From contig NZ_VOAK01000021.1 in NCBI RefSeq assembly GCF_007859075.1, forward strand, positions 1 to 64,000: a DNA stretch of 64,000 bases, in the 5' to 3' direction. The position numbers and the translations under genes were made by a program. Positions 37,854 through 46,903 of this stretch are shown here, piece by piece. Below the pieces are notes generated by a model. The model ran no database searches, had not been told where the DNA came from, and saw only the letters and a program-made list of their open reading frames with translations. This DNA comes from Gemmobacter aquaticus (GTDB lineage Bacteria; Pseudomonadota; Alphaproteobacteria; Rhodobacterales; Rhodobacteraceae). Positions within the stretch are counted from its first letter, which is position 1. The number at the start of each line of letters is the position of its first letter.

Positions 37854-38111
37854 TCAGTCGTTGATGTCGCGTTTCCAGCGCTTCACCTCGCCCCGTTGAT
37901 AGGGCAGCAGTGCGCGCAGACCCAGCCATGCCGCGAGCGAGATCACTGCCCAGATGGCAAGCTGCGCCGCAAGTGCTGGCGCAAAGCCCAGCCAAAGCGC
38001 ACCGCCCACCAGAACGGCGCCGATCGCAAAGCCGAGAAAGATATAGCCCGGCAACATCAGCTCGAGCATGCCGATCACCAGGCCGCCGACGATCCAGAGC
38101 CACCAGGGCAT
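37854..38111 (-). CDS. NfeD-like small membrane protein
   Basis: An 85-residue protein with two or three transmembrane helices (WIVGGLVIGMLELML; FLGFAIGAVLVGGALW; an AIWAVISLAAWLGL helix). This matches the short NfeD class without the C-terminal OB domain or with it truncated. Its ATG overlaps the SPFH gene stop by one base, and SPFH/NfeD pairs are widespread, acting at membrane microdomains. The cytoplasmic tail is short (about 20 residues). Confidence 0.8.
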   Translation of the reverse strand: MPWWLWIVGGLVIGMLELMLPGYIFLGFAIGAVLVGGALWLGFAPALAAQLAIWAVISLAAWLGLRALLPYQRGEVKRWKRDIND

Positions 38112-38992
38112 CAGAGTTTCCCTCGCAGCATGGCAAAGGCATTGGCAAAGGCGTCGGCGGCCTGCGCGGGCAGGATGATGGTCTGCGAGCCCCCGCCCTT
38201 GGCAACCTCGGAAATCGCTTCAACCTGCTTCAGCGCCACCTGATACTGGGCGGCCTCAAGCCCGTTCTGCTTGATTGCCTCGGCGATGACACCGGTTGCA
38301 AAGGCTTCGGCCTCGGCAAGGATGCGACGCGCCTTGGCCTCTTGCTCGGCGGCATAAAGCTCGGCATCGGCGTTCAGCTCGACCGCGCGCTTGCGCCCTT
38401 CGGCCTCGGTCACCTGGGCGCGGCGGGCGCGTTCGGCATTCAACTGCTGCAGCATGGCCGCGCGGGTGGCATCGTCGAGATTCACATCGAGAACCTCGGC
38501 CCGCGTCACCTCGATGCCCCAGTCGTCAACCATGGCCGCCACCTGTTCGCGGACCTTGGCGATCAGGTCGGCGCGGTTCGACTGCACGCTGTCGAGCTCC
38601 ATCTTGCCGATTTCGCTGCGCACGATGCCGGCGACGGTGGTCGCGATGGCGCCGTCCACATCCCGGATGCGGTAGACGGTCTTTTCCGGCTCGATCACCC
38701 TATAGAAGACCGAGGTCTCGACCTTGACCAGCACGTTGTCGGCGGTGATCGCATCCTGCGTGGCATTGGGCAACTGGCGTTCCAGCACCGAGACCTTGTG
38801 CGCGACACTGTCAAAGAATGGCACGATCAGGTTGATGCCCGGACCCAGCACCTTTTCCAGCTTTCCGAAGCGTTCGATCACATACTTCTGGCTTTGCGGC
38901 ACGATCTTGACCGCCTTCATCACCACCAGCAGCACAAGCGCCGCCAGAACCAGCAACACCGCATTGCCGCCAAGCAAGGCTTCGGGTTCCAT
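38111..38992 (-). CDS. SPFH/stomatin-family membrane protein (QmcA-like)
   Basis: A 293-residue protein with one N-terminal transmembrane helix (about 8-27) followed by an SPFH/band 7 domain (about 30-190; VPQSQKYVIERFGK, INLIVPFFD, MELDSVQ) and a long charged coiled coil (about 190-260). Such proteins form large oligomers and often scaffold membrane proteases such as FtsH. The start at 38992 has AGGAG 9 nt upstream; a farther ATG at 39052 lacks a good site. Operon with the NfeD-like gene. Confidence 0.9.
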   Translation of the reverse strand: MEPEALLGGNAVLLVLAALVLLVVMKAVKIVPQSQKYVIERFGKLEKVLGPGINLIVPFFDSVAHKVSVLERQLPNATQDAITADNVLVKVETSVFYRVIEPEKTVYRIRDVDGAIATTVAGIVRSEIGKMELDSVQSNRADLIAKVREQVAAMVDDWGIEVTRAEVLDVNLDDATRAAMLQQLNAERARRAQVTEAEGRKRAVELNADAELYAAEQEAKARRILAEAEAFATGVIAEAIKQNGLEAAQYQVALKQVEAISEVAKGGGSQTIILPAQAADAFANAFAMLRGKL

Positions 38993-39124
38993 GATGCAAA
39001 TCTCCTGTCTGCAATTCCGCCCCACAATGGCGTTCTCAATCCGCCCATACAATAGGCAGGTGATTCCCGCCGAAATTGGCGCCCCGCCGACGATTACTTG
39101 CGCGTTATCCGATCAGTCCGGATG

Positions 39125-39158
39125 AATCTTCGTACATATCATGATTTCATCGAAGATT
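39125..39158. promoter_or_regulatory. Inverted repeat in the dadA upstream region
   Basis: AATCTTCG (39125-39132) and CGAAGATT (39151-39158) are perfect complements 18 nt apart, and CGAAGAT recurs at 39184-39190. The spacing of about two helical turns and repeated half-site are compatible with an Lrp/AsnC-type regulator of dadA, but no such gene is in the window. Confidence 0.4.
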
Positions 39159-39254
39159 ATTCACTTCGAGCGCAGTCGTAGGCCGAAGATCGCCAAGAAA
39201 TCCCGCATCGAAAAGGTATCATTATCTTAATCCCTACAGACAGCGGAGCGGCAC

Positions 39255-40553
39255 ATGAAAATCGTCATCCTTGGCGCAGGCGTGATCGGCGTGACCTCGG
39301 CCTGGTATCTCAGCCGTCAAGGCCATGAGGTGACGGTGATCGACCGCCAGGCGGCGCCCGCGCTGGAAACCTCGTTCGCCAATGCCGGTGAGGTGAGCCC
39401 GGGCTACTCTGCCCCCTGGGCTGCCCCGGGCATCCCGCTCAAGGCGATGAAATGGATGTTCCAGAAGCATGCCCCGCTGATCATCCAGCCGCGGCCCGAC
39501 GTTGCGAAACTGTCGTGGATGGCGAAGATGCTGATGAACTGCACCGCCGAGGCCTATCACGTGAACAAGTCGCGCATGGTGCGGCTGGCCGAATACTCGC
39601 GGGACTGTCTGGGTGAGTTGCGCGCCGAGACGGGCATCACCTACGACGAACGCACGCAGGGCACGCTGCAACTGTTCCGCACGCAAAAGCAGGTTGATGG
39701 CGCGGCGAAGGACATCGAAGTTCTTCGCCAGGACGGCGTGCCGTTCGAGGTGCTGGACCGCGCAGGCTGCATTGCCGCCGAGCCGGGCCTTGCGGCTTCG
39801 GCCGACAAGATCATGGGCGGTCTGCGCCTGCCGGGCGACGAGACCGGCGACTGCTTCAAGTTCACCAACCGCCTGGCAGACATGGCCGTAGCGGCGGGCG
39901 TGACGTTCCGTTGGGGCGTGTCGATCAACCGCATCCATACCGAGGCCGGCCGCGTGGCCTTTGTCGAAACCTCGGAAGGCCCGGTCCATGCCGACGCCTT
40001 CGTGCTCGCGATGGGATCCTATTCGCCGATGCTGGCAGGCCCCCTGGGCATCAAGCTGCCGGTCTATCCGCTCAAGGGTTATTCGATCACCGTGCCGATC
40101 GTCGATGAGACGCGCGCACCGGTTTCGACCGTGATGGACGAGACCTACAAGATCGCGATCACCCGACTGGGAGACCGTATCCGCGTTGGCGGCCTGGCCG
40201 AAATCGCGGGCTTCGACCTCTCGCTCAACCCGAAGCGGCAGGCGACGCTGACCCATTCGGTCGAGGATCTGTTCGGCGGGGCCGGGGATCAGTCGAAAGC
40301 CGCCTTCTGGACTGGACTGCGTCCGATGACGCCGGACGGAACGCCGATCGTGGGCCGCTCGCCGATCTCGAATCTGTTCCTCAACACCGGGCACGGCACG
40401 CTGGGCTGGACCATGAGCTGCGGCTCGGGCCGGATGCTGGCTGACCTGATCTCGGGCCGGGTGCCAGAGATCGAGCACGCCGATCTGGGCTATGCACGCT
40501 ACGAGCCCAAGCGCGGCGCAACGCCGGTGCTGCGTCCGATCCCGGCCGAGTAA
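39255..40553 (+). CDS. dadA: D-amino acid dehydrogenase, small subunit type
   Basis: A 432-residue FAD enzyme that oxidises D-amino acids such as D-alanine to the keto acid, passing electrons to the respiratory chain. The FAD motif [21 protein letters not shown] is at the N terminus (residues 5-24) and a second FAD-binding segment, [16 protein letters not shown], near residue 380. [17 protein letters not shown] is the DadA signature. GGAG lies 6 nt before the ATG. It is not paired with an alanine racemase (dadX) here. Confidence 0.94.
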   Translation: MKIVILGAGVIGVTSAWYLSRQGHEVTVIDRQAAPALETSFANAGEVSPGYSAPWAAPGIPLKAMKWMFQKHAPLIIQPRPDVAKLSWMAKMLMNCTAEAYHVNKSRMVRLAEYSRDCLGELRAETGITYDERTQGTLQLFRTQKQVDGAAKDIEVLRQDGVPFEVLDRAGCIAAEPGLAASADKIMGGLRLPGDETGDCFKFTNRLADMAVAAGVTFRWGVSINRIHTEAGRVAFVETSEGPVHADAFVLAMGSYSPMLAGPLGIKLPVYPLKGYSITVPIVDETRAPVSTVMDETYKIAITRLGDRIRVGGLAEIAGFDLSLNPKRQATLTHSVEDLFGGAGDQSKAAFWTGLRPMTPDGTPIVGRSPISNLFLNTGHGTLGWTMSCGSGRMLADLISGRVPEIEHADLGYARYEPKRGATPVLRPIPAE

Positions 40554-40605
40554 GGCCGCGCATTTTGCCCCTGAACACGGCATTGGCGCGTGGTATGGTC
40601 AAGCC

Positions 40606-41859
40606 ATGCCCGCGCTTTGCCGTTCCTGCCTGACACTTTACGACGGTGGCCCCCGCTGCCCGGCTTGCCGCAGCCCACGGGTTGTGGCGCATGACGAACT
40701 GGCGGATCTGTCGATCGCGCATATGGATTGCGACGCCTTCTACGCCTCGGTCGAAAAGCGCGACAACCCTGATCTGCGCGACAAGCCTGTCATCGTGGGC
40801 GGCGGCACTCGGGGCGTGGTTTCAACCTGCTGCTACATCGCTCGCATTTCGGGTGTGCGCTCGGCCATGCCGATGTTTCAGGCGCTGAAGCTTTGTCCGG
40901 ATGCGGTGGTGGTGAAGCCCCGGATGCAGGTCTATGCCGAGGTCTCGCGCCAGATCCGCGCCCTGATGGAAGAGCTGACCCCCGCGATTGAACCGCTGTC
41001 GCTGGATGAGGCGTTTCTCGACCTGACCGGCACGGCGCGCCTGCATGGGGCGCCGCCTGCGGTGATGCTGGCGCGGCTGGTCCGGCGGATGGAGGAGGAG
41101 CTGGGCATCTCGGGCTCCATCGGGCTCTCACACAACAAGTTCCTTGCAAAGATCGCCTCTGATCTCGACAAGCCGCGCGGCTTTTCGGTGATCGGGCGCG
41201 CCGAGACCGAGGCCTTTCTGGCCCCGAAGCCCGTTCGCATCATCTGGGGCGTCGGCCTTGCGACGCAGACCGCGCTGGAAAAGGCGGGCATCCGCACGAT
41301 ATCCGACCTGCTCCGCTGGGATCAGGCGGATCTGGTCGCGCGCTTCGGGCAGATGGGCGGGCGGCTCTGGCATCTGGCGCGTGGGCAGGATCGGCGCCGC
41401 GTCACGCGGGACGAAAAGCTGAAGTCGATCTCGAAAGAGACCACGTTCTTTGAGGATACCGCAGACCCAGACCTTCTGGATGGCCATCTCTGGCGGCTGG
41501 CCGTGCAAGTGGCCGATCGCGCCAAGGCCAAGGGGCTGGCGGGCCGCGGCATCACGCTCAAGCTCAAGCGCGCGGATTTTACGCTGATATCGCGGCGCCA
41601 TGCGCTGACAGACCCGACGCAGATTGCCGACCGGATTTACCGCGAGGCGCGTGCCATGCTCGATCTGGTCCCGACGGGGGCCGCCTATCGGCTGATCGGT
41701 GTGGGAATCACCGATCTCTGCCCGGCGACCGAAGCCGACGGTCCGGCCGACCTCTTTGACCCTACCGCCGCGAACCGCGCCCGCGCCGAACGCGCGACAG
41801 ACGCGATTCGCGCGCGATTCGGACGCGACGCGATCATCAAGGGCCGGGCGCTGCGCTGA
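40606..41859 (+). CDS. dinB: DNA polymerase IV with N-terminal zinc ribbon
   Basis: A 417-residue Y-family lesion-bypass polymerase. Catalytic acids are Asp41 and Asp43 (HMDCDAFYASVE) and Asp134-Glu135 (SLDEAFLDL). A helix-hairpin-helix thumb follows (IIWGVGLATQTALEKAGI) and the little-finger domain begins near residue 275. Before the polymerase fold are about 35 extra residues with CRSC (5, 8) and CPAC (18, 21), a likely zinc ribbon absent from E. coli Pol IV. No clear C-terminal clamp-binding motif is seen. Ends directly against the convergent amidohydrolase. Confidence 0.93.
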   Translation: MPALCRSCLTLYDGGPRCPACRSPRVVAHDELADLSIAHMDCDAFYASVEKRDNPDLRDKPVIVGGGTRGVVSTCCYIARISGVRSAMPMFQALKLCPDAVVVKPRMQVYAEVSRQIRALMEELTPAIEPLSLDEAFLDLTGTARLHGAPPAVMLARLVRRMEEELGISGSIGLSHNKFLAKIASDLDKPRGFSVIGRAETEAFLAPKPVRIIWGVGLATQTALEKAGIRTISDLLRWDQADLVARFGQMGGRLWHLARGQDRRRVTRDEKLKSISKETTFFEDTADPDLLDGHLWRLAVQVADRAKAKGLAGRGITLKLKRADFTLISRRHALTDPTQIADRIYREARAMLDLVPTGAAYRLIGVGITDLCPATEADGPADLFDPTAANRARAERATDAIRARFGRDAIIKGRALR

Positions 41860-42732
41860 TCACTCGGCCGCAAGCGCGGTGTTGGGGCGAAAGCCTGCGA
41901 CCACCGTGGCGACAACCCCATCCACCAGCTTGCGGAAAGCGTCGAAATCCGCGCTGCGCAGAACCTGCGCCTCATCAAGATAGAGCGAGCGGTCAATCTC
42001 GACCTGCACGACATGCTGTCGGCGTGATGGGCGTCCATAGGCCTGCGCGATATAGGCCCCGGCAAAGGGCGAGTTGCGCGCGACCCTTAGACCGGCGGAT
42101 CGGAACGCCTGTTCCAGCCTGTCTACAACCTCGCGTCCGGCCGCAGCGCCGTAGCGATCGCCCAGCACCACCTCGGGGCGGGCAAAGCCGGGGCGAACCT
42201 GCCCTTCCAGCGCCTCGCGCGGCATGGAATGACAGTCGATCAGCACCGACTGGCCAAAGCGGCGCGTTGCCTCGTCTGTCAACGCATGAAGAGCGGCGTG
42301 ATAGGGGTGCCAGTACCGCGCGATGCGCAGGTCCGCCTCAGACCGCGGGATCTTGCCGTGATAGATCGGTCGCCCCTGCGCAACGACGCGGGGAATCACC
42401 CCAAGGCCTGACGAGATGCGCGGATTGTGCGGCGCGCGCTGTACACCCTCGATCAGCGCGGGGTCGAACTCGTCAGCGGCACGGTTCAGATCGACATAGG
42501 CCCGCGGCACCCGCGCCAGCAAGAGCGGCGCCCCATGGGCAGGTGCGGCCGCAAACAACTCGTCCACATAGGCATCTTCCGATGACCGGATCACCCGCGC
42601 ATCAAGGACCGAACGCGCCAGGAAGTGCTCTGGATAGTCCCGCCCGCTGTGGGGCGAGGAAAACACCAAAGGCACCGCAAGCCGTTGCGGACGGATCAAC
42701 TCATAGGCTTCGGTCACGGTGCGAAGGGTCAT
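41860..42732 (-). CDS. N-formylglutamate amidohydrolase-family protein
   Basis: A 290-residue zinc hydrolase of the FGase/HutG family. Visible motifs are VFSSPHSGRDYP, SEDAYVDELF, RAYVDLNRAADE and IDCHSMP, which carry the metal and substrate residues. Family members cleave N-formyl-L-glutamate in histidine breakdown. No hut genes are nearby, so the substrate is open. The promoter region is shared with the divergent tRNA-Val. Confidence 0.85.
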   Translation of the reverse strand: MTLRTVTEAYELIRPQRLAVPLVFSSPHSGRDYPEHFLARSVLDARVIRSSEDAYVDELFAAAPAHGAPLLLARVPRAYVDLNRAADEFDPALIEGVQRAPHNPRISSGLGVIPRVVAQGRPIYHGKIPRSEADLRIARYWHPYHAALHALTDEATRRFGQSVLIDCHSMPREALEGQVRPGFARPEVVLGDRYGAAAGREVVDRLEQAFRSAGLRVARNSPFAGAYIAQAYGRPSRRQHVVQVEIDRSLYLDEAQVLRSADFDAFRKLVDGVVATVVAGFRPNTALAAE

Positions 42733-42774
42733 GACAAAAGGTATAGCGCGGATTTTTTCCGTGCCAAAACCCTC

Positions 42775-42803
42775 TTGAACACCCTGACGACTCTCTTTAT
42801 AGA
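42775..42803 (+). promoter_or_regulatory. Sigma70-type promoter of tRNA-Val and rpmJ
   Basis: TTGAAC (42775-42780) and TATAGA (42798-42803) are separated by exactly 17 nt. Transcription would start near 42810, about 66 nt before the mature tRNA. It is among the best promoter matches in the window. Confidence 0.75.
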
Positions 42804-42875
42804 CCCCTCCACCGACGCGGGCAGCCGCGCCCGTTCTTGTTGAACAAGGGCTTGCAGCTGACCAGATTGGGGTGT

Positions 42876-42950
42876 GGGCGGTTAGCTCAGCGGTAGAGCA
42901 CTACGTTGACATCGTAGTGGCCACTGGTTCGATCCCAGTACCGCCCACCA
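42876..42950 (+). tRNA. tRNA-Val (GAC anticodon)
   Basis: The 75-nt cloverleaf folds cleanly: acceptor GGGCGGT with ACCGCCC, D-arm GCTC/GAGC, anticodon stem CTACG/CGTAG with loop TTGACAT (anticodon GAC, 42908-42910), and T-arm ACTGG/CCAGT with TTCGATC. CCA is encoded at the 3' end (42948-42950). No integrase or repeated 3' end is seen, so it is not serving as an integration site here. It leads into rpmJ. Confidence 0.97.
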
Positions 42951-43018
42951 TTTTCACCGCTTTCGCAAGAAGGCACGAGTTTCAAGGCGCACGCGCGCCG
43001 CGATAAGGAGAGATGGCC

Positions 43019-43144
43019 ATGAAGGTCAAGAACTCGCTGCGCTCGCTGAAGACGCGTCACCGCGACTGTCAGGTTGTGCGCCGTAAAGGCCGGGTCTATG
43101 TGATCAACAAGACCCAGAAGCGCTACAAGGCCCGTCAGGGCTGA
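43019..43144 (+). CDS. rpmJ: 50S ribosomal protein L36, type B
   Basis: A 41-residue ribosomal protein beginning [11 protein letters not shown], with the [20 protein letters not shown] body of the zinc-independent L36 type (only one cysteine, no CCHC set). AAGGAG lies 8 nt before this ATG; an ATG two codons earlier (43013) is only 2 nt from it and is unlikely. It follows tRNA-Val by 68 nt, with a strong terminator 22 nt after the stop, so tRNA-Val and rpmJ probably share a transcript. Confidence 0.96.
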   Translation: MKVKNSLRSLKTRHRDCQVVRRKGRVYVINKTQKRYKARQG

Positions 43145-43165
43145 TTGGCGCCACGCCAGTTATTC

Positions 43166-43198
43166 AAAAGGCCGCCGCGGGAAACCCGGCGGCCTTTT
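43166..43198 (+). terminator. Rho-independent terminator of rpmJ
   Basis: AAAAGGCCGCC (43166-43176) pairs with GGCGGCCTTTT (43188-43198), with an inner GGG-AAA-CCC hairpin and a short bulge. Confidence 0.9.
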
Positions 43199-43286
43199 GC
43201 TTTGGCACCCAATGCAAGCGCCGTTCCAACCGAGCCGGGCACCGCCTATCCTGCGTGAAAGCCACGCGAATCGCCTTGGGGGAACT

Positions 43287-43898
43287 ATGCGCCTGTACCA
43301 CTCGCCAACCTCACCCTATGTCCGCAAGGTGATGGTCACCCTGCACGAAACCGGGCTTTTGCCGCAGGTCGAGCTGATTCCGGTGCAGGGCACGCCCGTC
43401 GATCCCGGCACCATGCCGGTCGATCACAACCCGCTGGGCAAGATCCCCGCTCTGGAAATCGACGAAGGCACAGCGATCTACGACAGCAGGGTAATCTGCC
43501 GCTGGCTGGATGATCGCTCTGACGCCGGGCTCTACCCGGCAGGACCCGCGCTCTGGCAGACCCTGACGCTTGAGGCGACCGCCGACGGCATCCTCGATGC
43601 GGCGCTGCTGATGGTCTACGAATGGCGCGTCCGCCCCGAGGACCGTCGCCATTCACCGTGGGTCGAGGGCCAATGGGGCAAGATCGCGCGGGCGCTTGAT
43701 GCGCTGGAAAGCCGCTGGATGGCGCATCTGACCGGTCCGCTCAACATCGGGCAGATCGCCGTGGGCTGCGCCCTGGGCTATCTCGACTTCCGCCATTCCG
43801 ACCGCCAATGGCGGGCCGACCGTCCGCATCTGGCCGCCTGGGAAGCCGACTTCTCGGACCGCCCGGCGATGCAGGCCACGCGCCCGCCGCAGGCCTGA
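43287..43898 (+). CDS. Glutathione S-transferase family protein
   Basis: A 203-residue GST. The thioredoxin-like N-terminal domain (1-80) starts LYHSPTSPYVRKVMVTLHE and has NPLGKIPALEID and the glutathione-binding IYDSRVICRWLDD. A helical C-terminal domain follows. The SPYVRK motif, with Ser near residue 9, is typical of the beta/zeta-like bacterial GSTs annotated YibF or similar. The ATG at 43287 has a GGGGGA element; upstream codons encode no GST sequence. Confidence 0.9.
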   Translation: MRLYHSPTSPYVRKVMVTLHETGLLPQVELIPVQGTPVDPGTMPVDHNPLGKIPALEIDEGTAIYDSRVICRWLDDRSDAGLYPAGPALWQTLTLEATADGILDAALLMVYEWRVRPEDRRHSPWVEGQWGKIARALDALESRWMAHLTGPLNIGQIAVGCALGYLDFRHSDRQWRADRPHLAAWEADFSDRPAMQATRPPQA

Positions 43899-43992
43899 CC
43901 CTTGGGCATGCAGGCGGATCACCGCACGACTGCGCGCGACGACAGCCGTCCCGGTCGAATGTAACGGGCCTGTGATGTGACGTATCGATCCC

Positions 43993-44019
43993 GAATGATG
44001 CGAAAATGCCGCATCATTC
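43993..44019. promoter_or_regulatory. Perfect 10-bp palindrome upstream of petABC
   Basis: GAATGATGCG (43993-44002) and CGCATCATTC (44010-44019) are exact complements around a 7-nt centre, 135 bp before the petA start. No T-run follows, so it is a poor terminator for the upstream gene and more likely an operator. It does not match FnrL (TTGAT-N4-ATCAA) or the RegA site pattern. Confidence 0.55.
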
Positions 44020-44153
44020 ACCCCCCTGCGCGCCTTTGACCGCTGGACGTAAGGGGGTTGCTTGGCTAAAACCCGCCCATCAAGGCTGCGGGTGACCGCC
44101 GCCCGGATTTTGCATGGGTCGCATGAGGCGGCCCTTGAGAGGGAGAAGATCTC

Positions 44154-44714
44154 GTGTCCCACGCAGAAGATCACGCAGGCACCCGCAGGGATTTCCTGTA
44201 TTACGCCACGGCAGGCGCCGGGGCTGTGGCCACCGGCGCCGCCGTCTGGCCGTTGGTCAACCAGATGAATGCCTCCGCCGACGTGCGCGCCCTTGCCTCG
44301 ATCTATGTCGATGTCTCGGCCGTGGAAGTGGGCACGCAGCTGACGGTCAAATGGCGCGGCAAGCCGGTGTTCATCCGCCGTCGCACCGCCGAAGAGATCG
44401 AGGCCGCCCGCGCGGTCGCGCTGACCGACCTGATTGACCAGAACAGCGAAAACGCCAACCGTCCCGGCACGGATGCCTCGGACACCAACCGCACGCTGGA
44501 CGAAGCGGGCGAGTGGCTGGTGATGCTGGGCGTTTGCACCCACCTCGGCTGCGTGCCCCTAGGCAACGGCTCGGGCGAGTTCGGCGGCTGGTTCTGCCCC
44601 TGCCACGGCTCGCACTACGACACGTCGGGGCGCATCCGCAAAGGGCCCGCGCCGCGTAACCTCGATGTGCCGCTTGCACAATTCACCGACGAAACCACCA
44701 TCCTTCTGGGCTGA
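44154..44714 (+). CDS. petA: Rieske iron-sulfur protein of cytochrome bc1
   Basis: A 186-residue subunit that takes electrons from quinol at the Qo site. Twin-arginine Arg11-Arg12 (TRRDFLYYA) precedes a single hydrophobic helix (about 14-34), for Tat export with the helix kept as anchor. The [2Fe-2S] ligands lie in CTHLGC (Cys128, His130, Cys133) and CPCHGS (Cys148, Cys150, His151). GTG start with GGGAG upstream. First gene of petABC; about 255 bp of leader upstream carries a 10-bp palindrome. Confidence 0.98.
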   Translation: MSHAEDHAGTRRDFLYYATAGAGAVATGAAVWPLVNQMNASADVRALASIYVDVSAVEVGTQLTVKWRGKPVFIRRRTAEEIEAARAVALTDLIDQNSENANRPGTDASDTNRTLDEAGEWLVMLGVCTHLGCVPLGNGSGEFGGWFCPCHGSHYDTSGRIRKGPAPRNLDVPLAQFTDETTILLG

Positions 44715-44725
44715 GGAGAGACCAC

Positions 44726-46039
44726 ATGGCCGGTATTCCGCACGACCATTACGAGCCCAAGTCCGGGTTTGAGCAGTGGCTGCACAAGCGTCTTCCCATC
44801 GTTGGGCTTGTCTATGACACCCTGATGATCCCGACGCCCAAGAACCTCAACTGGATGTGGATCTGGGGCATCGTCCTGGTGTTCTGCCTTGCGCTGCAGA
44901 TCGTCACCGGGATCGTGCTCGTGATGCACTACACCCCGCATGTCGACATGGCCTTCGCCAGCGTCGAGCATATCATGCGTGACGTGAACGGGGGCTGGGC
45001 GCTGCGCTACCTGCACGCCAACGGCGCCTCGCTCTTCTTCGTTGCCGTCTATCTGCACATCTTCCGTGGTCTCTACTACGGATCGTACAAAGCACCGCGC
45101 GAAGTGACCTGGATCATCGGCATGCTGATCTACCTGGCGATGATGGGCACCGCCTTCATGGGCTACGTGCTTCCTTGGGGTCAGATGTCGTTCTGGGGCG
45201 CAACCGTGATCACCGGCCTCTTCGGCGCGATCCCGGGTGTCGGACCCGACATTCAGGCCTGGCTTCTGGGCGGACCGGCGGTCGATAACGCCACGCTGAA
45301 CCGCTTCTTCTCGCTGCACTACCTGCTGCCCTTCGTGATCGCGGCGCTGGTTGCGGTGCACATCTGGGCCTTCCACTCGACCGGCAACAACAACCCGACC
45401 GGGGTTGAAGTGCGTCGCACCTCGAAGGCTGAAGCCGAGAAAGACACCCTGCCCTTCTGGCCCTACTTCGTGATCAAGGACCTGTTCGCGTTGGTCGTGG
45501 TGCTGGTGGTGTTCTTCGCCATCGTGGGCTTCATGCCGAACTACCTCGGCCACCCCGACAACTATATCGAGGCGAACCCGCTGGCGACGCCTGCGCATAT
45601 CGTGCCGGAATGGTACTTCCTGCCGTTCTACGCCATTCTGCGGGCTTTCACCGCCGATGTCTGGGCCGTGCAGTTCGTGCAGTTCATCACCTTCGGCATC
45701 GTTGACGCCAAGTTCTTTGGCGTGCTGGCGATGTTCGGCGCGATCGCGGTCATGGCGCTGGCGCCCTGGCTCGACACCTCGTCGGTGCGTTCGGGCAAAT
45801 ACCGCCCGATGTTCAAGTGGTGGTTCTGGCTGCTCTGCGTGGACTTCATTGTGCTGATGTGGGTCGGCGCGCAATCAACCGATTTCCCGTTCGACTGGAT
45901 CTCGCTGATCGCTGCAACCTACTGGTTCGCGTACTTCCTCGTCATCCTGCCTTTGCTGGGTGTGATCGAAAAGCCGCTGCCGCAGCCTTCGACCATCGAG
46001 GAAGACTTCAAGGCCCATTACCCCCATGCGGCCGAGTGA
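44726..46039 (+). CDS. petB: Cytochrome b of the bc1 complex
   Basis: A 437-residue membrane subunit with eight helices. The haem histidines fall at 97, 111, 198 and 212, exactly as in R. capsulatus. The Qo-site motif PEWY is in [11 protein letters not shown] (about 295). The single long b protein is not split as in chloroplasts. Starts 11 nt after petA. It transfers protons across the membrane in the Q cycle. Confidence 0.99.
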   Translation: MAGIPHDHYEPKSGFEQWLHKRLPIVGLVYDTLMIPTPKNLNWMWIWGIVLVFCLALQIVTGIVLVMHYTPHVDMAFASVEHIMRDVNGGWALRYLHANGASLFFVAVYLHIFRGLYYGSYKAPREVTWIIGMLIYLAMMGTAFMGYVLPWGQMSFWGATVITGLFGAIPGVGPDIQAWLLGGPAVDNATLNRFFSLHYLLPFVIAALVAVHIWAFHSTGNNNPTGVEVRRTSKAEAEKDTLPFWPYFVIKDLFALVVVLVVFFAIVGFMPNYLGHPDNYIEANPLATPAHIVPEWYFLPFYAILRAFTADVWAVQFVQFITFGIVDAKFFGVLAMFGAIAVMALAPWLDTSSVRSGKYRPMFKWWFWLLCVDFIVLMWVGAQSTDFPFDWISLIAATYWFAYFLVILPLLGVIEKPLPQPSTIEEDFKAHYPHAAE

Positions 46040-46058
46040 GCGAAAGGAAACGAACGAG

Positions 46059-46850
46059 ATGCTTCGCAAAATCGCAATCAGCGCCATCTCTGCCCTGACC
46101 CTCACCACGGGGGCGGCGTTTGCCGCGGGCGGAGAGAGCCATGTCCACGACACCGCGTTTTCGTTCGAAGGGCCCTTCGGCACCTTTGACCGGAACCAGC
46201 TGCAGCGCGGCCTGCAGGTGTTCACCGAGGTCTGCTCGGCCTGCCACGGCATGAAATTCGTGCCGATCCGCACCCTGGCCGACGAAGGTGGGCCGATGCT
46301 GCCTGCCGATCAGGTGCGCGCCTATGCCGCGAGCCTTGACGAGGTGGAACTGCCCGGCGGCACGACCCGTCCGCGCGAATGGACCGACAAGTTCCCCACC
46401 CGCGCGGGTGAGGGCATGGGGCCGGACCTCAGCCTGATGGCCAAGGCCCGTGCAGGCTTCCATGGCCCCTACGGCACCGGCATCAGCCAGCTGATCAATG
46501 GCATCGGCGGGCCGGAATACATCGTCTCGATCCTGACCGGCTATACCGGCGAGACCAAGGAAGAGGCGGGCACCACCTTCTACGCGAACACCGCCTTCCC
46601 GGGCGGCTGGATCGCCATGCCCCCTCCGCTGTCGGACGATCAGGTGACCTATGCTGACGGCCACCCCGCATCGCTGCACCACATGGCTGAAGATGTCTCG
46701 GCCTTCCTGATGTGGACCGCTGAGCCGAAGATGATGGCGCGCAAGCAGATGGGCTTTGTCGCCGTGCTGTTCCTGATCGGTCTGGCAACGCTGCTCTACC
46801 TGACGAACAAGCGCCTGTGGGCCGGCGTCAAAGGCAAGAAAATGGCCTGA
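46059..46850 (+). CDS. petC: Cytochrome c1
   Basis: A 263-residue haem c protein anchored by a C-terminal helix (about 232-250). A cleavable signal peptide is visible (residues 1-22, ending GAAFA). Haem is bound by CSACH (Cys59, Cys62, His63); the sixth ligand methionine is likely in AMPPPL (about residue 187). The start at 46059, after an AAGGAAA element, gives the signal peptide its normal N terminus; an in-frame ATG at 46026 overlaps petB. A perfect terminator follows. Confidence 0.97.
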   Translation: MLRKIAISAISALTLTTGAAFAAGGESHVHDTAFSFEGPFGTFDRNQLQRGLQVFTEVCSACHGMKFVPIRTLADEGGPMLPADQVRAYAASLDEVELPGGTTRPREWTDKFPTRAGEGMGPDLSLMAKARAGFHGPYGTGISQLINGIGGPEYIVSILTGYTGETKEEAGTTFYANTAFPGGWIAMPPPLSDDQVTYADGHPASLHHMAEDVSAFLMWTAEPKMMARKQMGFVAVLFLIGLATLLYLTNKRLWAGVKGKKMA

Positions 46851-46871
46851 TCCGAAAGGTCCGGCAAGAAC

Positions 46872-46903
46872 AAAAAACCCCGCAGGCACCTGCGGGGTTT
46901 TTT
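46872..46903. terminator. Bidirectional terminator between petC and thiQ
   Basis: AAAAAACCCCGCAGG (46872-46886) and CCTGCGGGGTTTTTT (46889-46903) are perfect complements. Both strands end in a T-run, and the thiQ stop codon overlaps the right edge, so it terminates both convergent operons. Confidence 0.95.

Noticed and set aside
42876-42950. tRNA-Val as an integration site of a mobile element
   Set aside because: No integrase, no repeat of the tRNA 3' end, and normal housekeeping genes follow.
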